Part shown: one piece after another, positions 42,134 through 49,784 of the stretch
How positions within the stretch are numbered: the stretch's first letter is position 1
Layout: every line of letters starts with the position of its first letter
Assembly (NCBI RefSeq): GCF_036898465.1
Contig: NZ_JARUMJ010000001.1
Span: 3,720,001-3,784,000, forward strand
From: Streptomyces sp. B21-105
Lineage (GTDB): Bacteria > Actinomycetota > Actinomycetes > Streptomycetales > Streptomycetaceae
Length of the DNA stretch: 64,000 nucleotides
Direction: 5' to 3'
Made by a program: the position numbers and the translations under genes
The notes under the pieces: generated by a model
What the model was told of the DNA's origin: nothing
The model's input: only the letters and a program-made list of their open reading frames with translations
Databases searched by the model: none

Positions 42134-42205
42134 TTCGACAGGGGGACACAGTCATGCCGGGCCCGGAGGCCAGCGGCCCTCTTGCAGGACCGCGAAGAAC
42201 ATAAC

Positions 42206-42226
42206 GGGGGCAGCCTTGCTCCCCCC
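42206..42226 (-). terminator. Possible terminator of the LamG protein gene
   Basis: GGGGGCA and TGCTCCCCC form an imperfect stem 9-29 bases beyond the LamG stop. Modest support only. Confidence 0.4.
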
Positions 42227-42234
42227 GATCTCTT

Positions 42235-45200
42235 TCAGTCGCCGACGCTCTCATCGACTTGCGCGCTACTGGCCATGGCGCCGGCCCACAGCCGCACTTC
42301 CCATATTCGACCAGGCAGGTAGTGCTTCCAAGCGCCGGCGGTGAAGCCCTTACCGATCGTGAAATCGCCGCTACCGAGCTTGACCGTGAAGGATCGTGCA
42401 CTGCCGTTCTGGTTGTGCCCGAGGTAGAGACCGACAGTCCCCTCCAGGGAGTCGTACATGCCGGTCAACCGCACCGGGCTGCCCAACTCGGCAGCGTCGT
42501 CGGAGACAACGGATGAGAAGCTGCCGTCATCGTTGAGACGCCCGAAGTGCCAATATCCGACGGGAACGGTCCGCTCCTCCAGAGCCTCTTCATCCCATAC
42601 CGTCTGCTTGCCGGTCAGCTGGTAGAAAAAGCCCCACGAGGACCCGTCCGCCGTGCGCTGCCCCAGAACTTGCCCAACGTAACCGACATCCTTGGCCAGG
42701 ATCTTCGCAGCATCCAGTTGCACCAGGGTCGTCACCGTGAACGCACCATGCTCGTTCACCACCGGGCCCGCCGTGGTCGCCGAGTCGTCGACCCCGTCGA
42801 ACATCGCGGCGCCCTCCCCCAGCGTTGTACCAGACGTCAGGGCCAAACTCTTGCCGTAGCCAGAGGTGCTGTCGGGGATAGTCGTGCCCGTGGCGCGTTC
42901 GGCGTTCCAGTCCGCTACCAGTTCGACGCCGGTGAATGTGTCACCCGCCACCAGCAGTCGGGCCTCGTCAGCAATCTCTCGCGCAGTCAGCGCACGCTGC
43001 CAGACAGCGACTTCGTCGATCGATCCCTGGAAATAATACCCGGGGCCCGTGCTGAACTCGTGCCGTCCGAAACTCAGTGGAGCGGTCGACGGGTACGAGC
43101 CCGCCACGCTCTGGCCCTGGTACTGCTGTCGGCCGTCCACGTAGAGCATCAGCTTGCCCGTCGCCGGATCGTAGGTGCTGGCCAAATGCGTCCACACGCC
43201 GAACTGCGCCGGGTAGACCGCGTACTGGCCCGTGTACATATCGGTGGCTCCCGGCTGCCGGATGCCGAAGCACCAGGTCTTGTTACGTGCCTCGTACTCC
43301 AGGAGGAACGGGCTACTGACGCCGTCCCTTGTCGAGAGCACTGCGGCGTCGCGGTCGTCGCGTTCCAACCGCACCCAAGCGGAAAGGGTGAAGGCCGAGC
43401 GGGTCTCGAGAACCGGGGCGCTCGTCTGGGCGTAGGCAGTGGACCCGTTCAAGGACAAGCCCGCATCAGTGACCGGCGTCTCCAGCGGAAGGCCAGTGGA
43501 GTCTCTCGTGATCACCCCACGGCGCCCCCTGTCGTCCCGCACCGCGCCGCCTGCCAGCGTGGCGTTGTCCTCACCGTCGGATGTCGCCGAGTCCAACGCA
43601 GCACCGCTCGTCTCCCCGAAATGCCACCGTCCTACGGGCCCCTCGCCCGCACTCACCAGGAAATCGACCGCCGTCTCCGCGCCGTAGCGGCCGGTGCCGA
43701 CGCTGTCTTTGGCTCGCACATACAGCGTGGCCAGGCCTCCCCTCTCTGGCGTGATAGCGACCGACCTGGTCAAGCCCACCAGGTCGGCCGACCACGCCTC
43801 CGTACCGGACAGCCTGTACTGGTAGCCGGCGATGTTCGTCTCCCCCGGCGCAGGCGCGAACGTGAATGTGCCCTTCACGCCTGGCCCACCCCGGCCCGCA
43901 CAGGCGTTCGTCGTGCACTCCGCATATGGGGAACCGATGGTCACCAGCGGCGCCTTGGGCGCGGTCGGATCAACTTTAAAATAACAGGGTGTACTATAAA
44001 CGGAATTCAGGCGGTTACTGCCATCTTCGTAATGCGAGAGGGTCACGGCCATCAAACGGTAGAGAACGCCTTCCTGTAGCGCCGGCAGGCTCCTCGACTG
44101 CTTTACCGAGTCCCCGACATAGCCGGAGGTCGGACCGTCGATGTCCGTATGGGCGACAGTCCAAGTCGTACCGCTGTACTTCTCCGTCCGCCACCGGATT
44201 CGGAGACTTGCGCCGACCGAACCGCCGGAGGCAGTCCTTGGCTTGCCCTGTACCAGCGGCGTCGGATCGGACACCATACTCGGAGATGCCGAGCTGCTCG
44301 AGCACACATAGGAAGAACCTGTGACTACACCGACCTCGGTGGGCGTTGCCGGCAGCCCCACGTACTTCACTGCGATTACGGCATCGTTCTTGAACCGCTT
44401 CCACGCCGAGGCGTCAGACTCGTCGTGCGCCCGGACCTCGAGCGTGAGCATAGAGAACTTGCCCGCAGCGAAGTTGCTCACCGTTGGCGTCAAGTTCTCG
44501 TCCTTCTCCTCCGCGCTGTCATTGAACTCGATGGGGGCGTCCGGCGAATCCGGGGCGCACAGCGAACCACGCCCAGCTGAGATATAGCGGTCCACCATGA
44601 GGTCCAGCTCCGCCGGCCGTGTCGACCACGTGGTGGAGGACGAGATGTTGTTCGTGCGAACCAGGTCAACCCAACGTGGATCACACTGGAACGCCCAGGG
44701 CTCCGTCACCCGAAACGTGGCGTCCAGAACTTTCTTGCCCTTCAAACTGGCAGGCGAGAACTCGAAGTACAGGCGCTGCGTATAGCCGGGACCACAGTAG
44801 TAGCCAGCCCAGGTGCCGCACTTACCGACGCCTTTTCCACGGTCGTCGTCGCCATTTCCCCAACCGTACGACTCGTAGCCGTCGCTGCGCAGTAGTGTGC
44901 GCTCCGACTCGCCCCACGTGATAGTCGGGTCTATGAATAGAGGGAAAACAGACGCCTTGGATTTCGTGAGCATCTCCGCGTCCGGAGTCACCGACAGCGA
45001 GTCTTTGGTGACCGTGACTTCCATTCGGGTCACGGTGTCGCCCTGACCCGGCTCCGATCCGGAACCCGATGGCGTCGTCTCCGACTGCGCAGTCGACTGC
45101 GCCTCATTAATCCCGGACCGTTCGACCGTCGTCAACTGCGTCTGCGTCCCGGAGGCCACGCCTGCCGAGTCCCACATCTGGGCCGGAGGCGCTTTGAACA

Positions 45201-45930
45201 CCGTACGGCCACTGTCGTCCACGGCCGCAAGGTTGCCGGATGCTCCTTCGCGCACATCCAAGCCCACCGTCTTGAGCCCGAACGTGAGTTTTCTCAGCTT
45301 CGCGTTCGCCGCTGCTTCGGCGGTCTTGACCACAAATACCGGTTGGAAGCTCTCCGGCGTCGTATTCACTCTCAGGTCCACGCCCGGCAGCACTCCCGCG
45401 TACAGAGCGCTGGTCCCCTCGATCTGCGGCTCCGGAAGCGCCCCGGACCACCGCAGTTCCATCGACTTTCCTTCATCCTCGATCCGGGCGAGCGGCGCCT
45501 CCGCGCCCCCACCTGAAAAGAGTATGCCCACAGCGGCCGCCTTGGGCTCCACCAAGCCGTCGGAACGTTTGACCAGCGTTGCATCTGGCGCTTTCCAACC
45601 TCCTCCCGGCTTAGCCACGCGCACCGGAACCGCCGACTCCTGCAACGTGAAGGTAAGGCCATCAGGATTGGCATAGACGGTGGTCCGCTCTGAACGCTCC
45701 CCCATCACCTCGACCTGCCGACCCACCTTTTCGGCCTTTGCCAACGCCTGCCGCCCCTCGAGGGAAGGGCTGGCTGTAACCGCAAAGGGAGAAGCAGACG
45801 CCTCCTGAACGGGCGCGACGAGAACCGCCAGCAGGGCAGCGCAAGCGGCGGATACCGCGCCGAATCCCCTCCATGAGGCATGAGCATGACATTTCGAACC
45901 TCTGCTGCCCCGCTCAAACTGCACTGACAC
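42235..45930 (-). CDS. Secreted DNRLRE / LamG jelly-roll protein (1231 residues)
   Basis: Signal peptide (1-47, ending EASAS), then a beta-rich N-terminal region (50-330; GLTFTLQESAVPVRV, SALYAGVLPGVDLRVNTT), a DNRLRE domain (about 335-480; FPLFIDPTITWGESE, YTQRLYFEFSPASLKGK), Fn3-like segments (to about 760), and two LamG concanavalin-like domains: one about 765-985 (GRWHFGETSGAALDSAT, FTLSAWVRLERDDRD), another about 1005-1225. It has no catalytic domain. Proteins of this build accompany polymorphic-toxin and Rhs genes in Streptomyces. GTG start at 45930. Codon use looks less GC-biased than the neighbours, with AT-rich spots such as about 43975-44000, indicating acquisition by transfer. No Rhs partner is present. 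Confidence 0.8.
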   Translation of the reverse strand: MSVQFERGSRGSKCHAHASWRGFGAVSAACAALLAVLVAPVQEASASPFAVTASPSLEGRQALAKAEKVGRQVEVMGERSERTTVYANPDGLTFTLQESAVPVRVAKPGGGWKAPDATLVKRSDGLVEPKAAAVGILFSGGGAEAPLARIEDEGKSMELRWSGALPEPQIEGTSALYAGVLPGVDLRVNTTPESFQPVFVVKTAEAAANAKLRKLTFGLKTVGLDVREGASGNLAAVDDSGRTVFKAPPAQMWDSAGVASGTQTQLTTVERSGINEAQSTAQSETTPSGSGSEPGQGDTVTRMEVTVTKDSLSVTPDAEMLTKSKASVFPLFIDPTITWGESERTLLRSDGYESYGWGNGDDDRGKGVGKCGTWAGYYCGPGYTQRLYFEFSPASLKGKKVLDATFRVTEPWAFQCDPRWVDLVRTNNISSSTTWSTRPAELDLMVDRYISAGRGSLCAPDSPDAPIEFNDSAEEKDENLTPTVSNFAAGKFSMLTLEVRAHDESDASAWKRFKNDAVIAVKYVGLPATPTEVGVVTGSSYVCSSSSASPSMVSDPTPLVQGKPRTASGGSVGASLRIRWRTEKYSGTTWTVAHTDIDGPTSGYVGDSVKQSRSLPALQEGVLYRLMAVTLSHYEDGSNRLNSVYSTPCYFKVDPTAPKAPLVTIGSPYAECTTNACAGRGGPGVKGTFTFAPAPGETNIAGYQYRLSGTEAWSADLVGLTRSVAITPERGGLATLYVRAKDSVGTGRYGAETAVDFLVSAGEGPVGRWHFGETSGAALDSATSDGEDNATLAGGAVRDDRGRRGVITRDSTGLPLETPVTDAGLSLNGSTAYAQTSAPVLETRSAFTLSAWVRLERDDRDAAVLSTRDGVSSPFLLEYEARNKTWCFGIRQPGATDMYTGQYAVYPAQFGVWTHLASTYDPATGKLMLYVDGRQQYQGQSVAGSYPSTAPLSFGRHEFSTGPGYYFQGSIDEVAVWQRALTAREIADEARLLVAGDTFTGVELVADWNAERATGTTIPDSTSGYGKSLALTSGTTLGEGAAMFDGVDDSATTAGPVVNEHGAFTVTTLVQLDAAKILAKDVGYVGQVLGQRTADGSSWGFFYQLTGKQTVWDEEALEERTVPVGYWHFGRLNDDGSFSSVVSDDAAELGSPVRLTGMYDSLEGTVGLYLGHNQNGSARSFTVKLGSGDFTIGKGFTAGAWKHYLPGRIWEVRLWAGAMASSAQVDESVGD

Positions 45931-46288
45931 GCCCCCGTATTCACGTGATCCACAAGTTCCTCACATCCAAAGCCCCTCAGTTACCTCCCGTCAAGACACC
46001 ATCACCAAGCGCAGCGCCCCCTGCTCCACCAAGAGTGCCGTGCGCCGCTGAGGTTGCAGTACAGACGGCACGGAGCCCATTGGCGTGAGCCGCGCCAGAT
46101 CAGTGCGACACTCCCGTTTCGAACCATCCGGACGTGCCCACCGACCGCGAGGCGCCGACACGCAAACAGCAGGGCCGAGTAGACCGGCGCGGACGGCGCG
46201 GCACATCTGTCCGCCTCCCATTCACGCGCCAGGGAGATCCAACGAATTCGCCTCCGCCGTTCGGCATTCAGGCGCTTCGGGAATCCCC
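45931..46288. other. Intergenic region, right edge of the accessory island
   Basis: About 360 bases between the LamG start and the pkaB stop, both on the minus strand. It should hold the LamG promoter. The composition is moderately lower in GC to about 46080 and then rises to core level. No gene supported. Confidence 0.5.
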
Positions 46289-47539
46289 CTACGGCGTAGC
46301 CGTTGGTGAGGTGCTCTTCGTGTCCTGCGGGGTCGCTCCCGCGTCGTTCCCGGAGGTGGCCGCCCACGTTCCGATCCCGGCCGCCGCGACCAGTGCGGCC
46401 GCCGCCACGCTCAGCGTGACGCGCCGGCGCCGGGTGGCGGAACGGTTCCGTGCCGAGCCGGGGCGCGGCGCCCCGGCGGCCCTCGGCACCCGCGCCGTGC
46501 CGTGCGCCCCGCCCGCCAGCTCGTCCGGCGCGGGCACCCGCATGGAGGTGTGGGTGTCCCGGTTGGAGTCCGGCTTCGCGCCCGGCACCAGCGGGACCGA
46601 GCCCCGCCGCTCCCGCCGGGCGGAGGCCGGCGCGGCGGACGCGGCAGGCGTGGTCTCGGCCGGCTCGCCGCCCTCGGGCTCGGTGTCCGGCTCGTCCACG
46701 TCCAGCGGCGGCATCCCGGCCAGCGACGGCAGCTGCTCGCGCAGCCGGGCGGCCAGCTCGGACGCCCGCAGCCGGGACGCCGGCGCCTTCGCCAGGCACT
46801 GCACGATCAGCTGCCACAACTCGTCCGGGATGCCGGGGAGCGGGGCGACGGACTCCGTCACGTGCCGACGCAGCACCGCGCCCGGGTGGCCGCCGCCGAA
46901 CGGGGTGAAGCCCGCCAGCAGCTCGTAGAGCACCGTCGCCAGCGCGTAGATGTCGACGGAGGCGCGCGGCGGCAGGCCCTCCACGATCTCCGGCGCCAGG
47001 TAGTCCGGCGTGCCGATGATCTTGGTGGCGCGGGTCCGTTTGGGGGTGTCGATCAGTTTCGCGACGCCGAAGTCGGTCAGCAGCGCACGGTGCGAGCCGC
47101 CGGGGCCGAGCGGGCCCTGCATGTCGAGGAGCACGTTCTCCGGTTTGACGTCGCGGTGCACGACCCCGGCCGCATGGGCGGCGGCCAGGCCTTCGGCGAC
47201 GTCCGCCACGATCGCCACGGCGGCCTCCGGCGCGAGTCTGCGCTCACGCTCGAGGCGGGTGCGCAGGTCGGTGCCGCGGACCAGGTCCATGACGAGCGCC
47301 AGGTCGTTGCCGTCGACCACGAGATCGCGGACGGACACCACATGCGGGTGCTCCAGGCCGAGCAGCGCGGTGCGCTCCTGCACGAAGCGCCCCACGAGCT
47401 CCTCGTCGGAGGCGAGGTCCTCGCGCAGCAGCTTGACGGCGACGGGGCCCTCCGGTCCCTCGCCCAGCCACACCGTGCCGGCGCTGCCCCGTCCCAGGAT
47501 CTGGTGGGCGGTGTACCGGCTGCCGATCTTCCGTGCCAA
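46289..47539 (-). CDS. pkaB: Transmembrane serine/threonine protein kinase, PkaB-like
   Basis: 416 residues. Kinase domain 1-270: glycine loop ILGRGSAGTVWLGEG (14-28), VAVKLL (catalytic Lys about 36), HRDVKPENVLL, TDFGVAKL and GTPDYLAPEIVEG. After a Pro/Glu linker containing RDTHTSMRVP, a single transmembrane helix (about 375-400; VTLSVAAAALVAAAGIGTW) leads to a very short outer tail, so any sensing must be through partners. The TTG start at 47539 was chosen because GGAG lies upstream and the protein then begins MARKIGSRYTAH, as in S. coelicolor PkaB; the frame extends 26 codons further. Next to pkaA on the same strand. Confidence 0.92.
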   Translation of the reverse strand: MARKIGSRYTAHQILGRGSAGTVWLGEGPEGPVAVKLLREDLASDEELVGRFVQERTALLGLEHPHVVSVRDLVVDGNDLALVMDLVRGTDLRTRLERERRLAPEAAVAIVADVAEGLAAAHAAGVVHRDVKPENVLLDMQGPLGPGGSHRALLTDFGVAKLIDTPKRTRATKIIGTPDYLAPEIVEGLPPRASVDIYALATVLYELLAGFTPFGGGHPGAVLRRHVTESVAPLPGIPDELWQLIVQCLAKAPASRLRASELAARLREQLPSLAGMPPLDVDEPDTEPEGGEPAETTPAASAAPASARRERRGSVPLVPGAKPDSNRDTHTSMRVPAPDELAGGAHGTARVPRAAGAPRPGSARNRSATRRRRVTLSVAAAALVAAAGIGTWAATSGNDAGATPQDTKSTSPTATP

Positions 47540-47673
47540 GGCTGCTCCTACAGACGCGTGTTGCCCATCAAAGTACGCGTCCTGGGAGCCAACCTTCACC
47601 GCGGAGACGGAAATCACCCGCCAGATGTCGACAAGTCCACAGACTCACGGTCGGAGCGGAGCCGTTGGACCGG

Positions 47674-49392
47674 TCAGCCGGTTCCGCTGCCGCCGGAGCT
47701 CGAGCCCAGCTCGCCGATCCAGCCGGTGATGTCGTCGAACCAGCCGCTGATCAGCTTCCAGTAGCTCTGCCCTGTGCCGATCCAGTCCTGCAGCGGGGTC
47801 AGCTCCCAGACCAGCCAGCCGGCCACGAACAGGATGACGATCGTGAACAGGCAGCCCTTCAGGCAGCCCAGCCCGGGGATCTTCATCGGGTTGGCGCCGC
47901 GCTGACGCGGCTCGCGCGGCGGCCGGGGCTCGGCCTGCGGCCGCTGCCGCGGCTGCTGCTGGGGGGTCGGCGCCGGCGCGTACCGCTGGGGCTGCTGCTG
48001 AGGCTGCTGGGGCGGCGCGTACTGCTGCTGCTGTTGCTGCGGCGGCTGCCCCGGGTACCCGTAGCCGGCCTGCGGCTGCGGGCGCTGCGGAGGCCGCTGC
48101 TGCTGATGCTGCGGGGGCCGCTGCTGCTGGTAGGGCTGCGGCGGCTGCTGCGGCTGGCGGGAGACCTGCCGCTGGGGGCGGCGGCGCAGCGGGTCCTCGC
48201 CGGGGTCGAGGTACTGCTGGACCTGCGTCTGCTCGTTGCGGTCGCGGGCGCCCTGCATCTGGGTCTGCCAGGGGTGCGGCTGCTCGGGCGGCTGCGCCGG
48301 CCCGCCGTACTGGTCCGACGGCACCGGCGGCAGGACGGCCGTCGGGTCGGCCGCGCCCTGCGGGCCGCCCGTGTGGGGCAGGACGGCGGTGGGATCGGCC
48401 GCGCCGGCCGGGCCGCTCGTGTGCGGCAGGACGCTCGTGGCGGCGTTCGGGTCGTAGCCGCCGCCCGGCACGGCGGCGGGCGCCGGGTCGGGCGCGAGCA
48501 CATGGCCGACGCCTTCCGCCGCGGCGATCTGCAGCGAGTTGGCGTGCACGCCGATGCCCTCGGCGACGATGCGCAGCCCGCGCGCGAGGTTCTCGGCGCT
48601 CGGACGGTCGTCGGGGTTCTTGCGCAGGCAGCGCTCGATGACCGTCCAGAGCGGGTCGGGGACCGTGGAAGGGCGGCGCGGCTCGGCGTTCAGGTGCTGG
48701 TGCAGGACCTCGAGCGCGGAGCCGCCGGAGAACGGCGGACGGCCGGTGACCAGCTCGTACAGCAGGATGCCGGCGCCGTAGATGTCGACGGCGGAGGTCT
48801 GCGGGCGGCCCTCAGCGGACTCCGGGGCCACGTACGCGGGCGTGCCGACGAATTCGCTGGTCCGGGTCAGACCCGGAGAGTCGGCGAGGCGCGCGATGCC
48901 GAAGTCCGTGAGCAGCGGGTGCATCTGCCCGCCGTTCTGCATCAGCAGGACGTTGGCGGGCTTCAGGTCGCGGTGCACGACGCCGTCGGCGTGGCTGGCG
49001 GCGAGCGCGTCGGCGACCTGCGCGGTCAGTAGGGCGGCGGCGACGGGCGTGAAGGGGCCGTTCTCGCGCAGATAGCGGTGCAGGTCGGGGCCGTCGACGA
49101 GGTCCATGACCAGCGCCAGCAGGTCGCCCTCGACGACCAGGTCGCGGACCCGGACGATGTTCGGGTGGGTCAGGCGCAGCAGCACGGACCGCTCCCGCAG
49201 GAAGCGCATCACGACGTCGGGGTCGTTCGCGAGCTCCTCCTTGAGGACCTTGATCGCGACGGTCTCCCCGGGCTGGCCGGCCACGGCCGCCTCGGCGCCC
49301 GCGGTCTCTCGCTGGCGGGCTCGCCAGACGGTGCCCGTGGCGCCGCGTCCGAGCGGCTCCTCGAGCAGGTACTTGCTGCCTACCGGCCGCAC
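47674..49392 (-). CDS. pkaA: Transmembrane serine/threonine protein kinase, PkaA-like
   Basis: 572 residues. Kinase domain about 5-280: LGRGATGTVWRARQ, VAIKVLKEEL, HRDLKPANVLLMQNG, TDFGIARLADS, GTPAYVAPESAEG. A long Gln/Pro-rich linker (about 320-500; QQQRPPQHQQQRPPQRPQP) precedes one transmembrane helix (about 520-540; FTIVILFVAGWLVWEL) and a ~30-residue outer tail. The linker contains short repeats ADPTAVLPHTGGP. The GTG at 49392 has GGGAG about nine bases upstream. Forms a tandem pair with pkaB (134-base gap) and is divergent from the FHA-domain ATPase gene, whose phospho-threonine-binding FHA domain makes it a likely partner or substrate. Confidence 0.92.
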   Translation of the reverse strand: MRPVGSKYLLEEPLGRGATGTVWRARQRETAGAEAAVAGQPGETVAIKVLKEELANDPDVVMRFLRERSVLLRLTHPNIVRVRDLVVEGDLLALVMDLVDGPDLHRYLRENGPFTPVAAALLTAQVADALAASHADGVVHRDLKPANVLLMQNGGQMHPLLTDFGIARLADSPGLTRTSEFVGTPAYVAPESAEGRPQTSAVDIYGAGILLYELVTGRPPFSGGSALEVLHQHLNAEPRRPSTVPDPLWTVIERCLRKNPDDRPSAENLARGLRIVAEGIGVHANSLQIAAAEGVGHVLAPDPAPAAVPGGGYDPNAATSVLPHTSGPAGAADPTAVLPHTGGPQGAADPTAVLPPVPSDQYGGPAQPPEQPHPWQTQMQGARDRNEQTQVQQYLDPGEDPLRRRPQRQVSRQPQQPPQPYQQQRPPQHQQQRPPQRPQPQAGYGYPGQPPQQQQQQYAPPQQPQQQPQRYAPAPTPQQQPRQRPQAEPRPPREPRQRGANPMKIPGLGCLKGCLFTIVILFVAGWLVWELTPLQDWIGTGQSYWKLISGWFDDITGWIGELGSSSGGSGTG

Positions 49393-49784
49393 GTCATGCG
49401 CTCCCTGCTGCTTGCTTGCCTGCTTGCCAGTCCTGCCAGTCCCGCCGATCCGCCGGACTTCCCGGTCCCGCTCGGCTGTCCTGCCGGTGTTCCGACCCAC
49501 TGTAGTGCCGCGATGCGGACACGGGGCGGTCGTCACATTTCGAAGGAAAGACGTTTTGCCCGGTCGTCCTGGTTGCCCGAGCCGGACGTGACCGATCTCA
49601 ACTGATCATCGGCGGCACACTTGTCCGGCACTTTTGCGGGCAGAGCCGACCAATCAAGATCACTTGTCCCCGGCGGGTGGGCACGTTGTCAGTGACAGGT
49701 GCGAGGATGCCTGCAGTACTGGCCGCTGTGCTCGTGTGGGGTGGGGGGAAGCCCGCGCCCGTGCAGAAGGGACCGCTGACGGCG
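49393..49784. other. Divergent promoter region pkaA / FHA-FtsK gene
   Basis: About 390 bases between two outward-facing genes. Its right third is less GC-rich (ATCAAGATCACTTGTCC near 49656). It must contain both promoters. No gene or clear operator identified. Confidence 0.55.

Larger units (their letters stand above)
40645..42138 (-). mobile_element. IS110-family insertion sequence
   Basis: The transposase gene (40730-41947) is bracketed by an 11-base direct repeat CATGCCTTCGA at 40645-40655 and 42128-42138, 1483 bases apart, a normal IS110 size. IS110 elements have no terminal inverted repeats and recombine at a short shared core, so a direct repeat at both ends is what is expected. The exact junctions are inferred. 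The 5' non-coding leader (41948 to about 42133) is the expected place of the bridge RNA. Confidence 0.65.
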
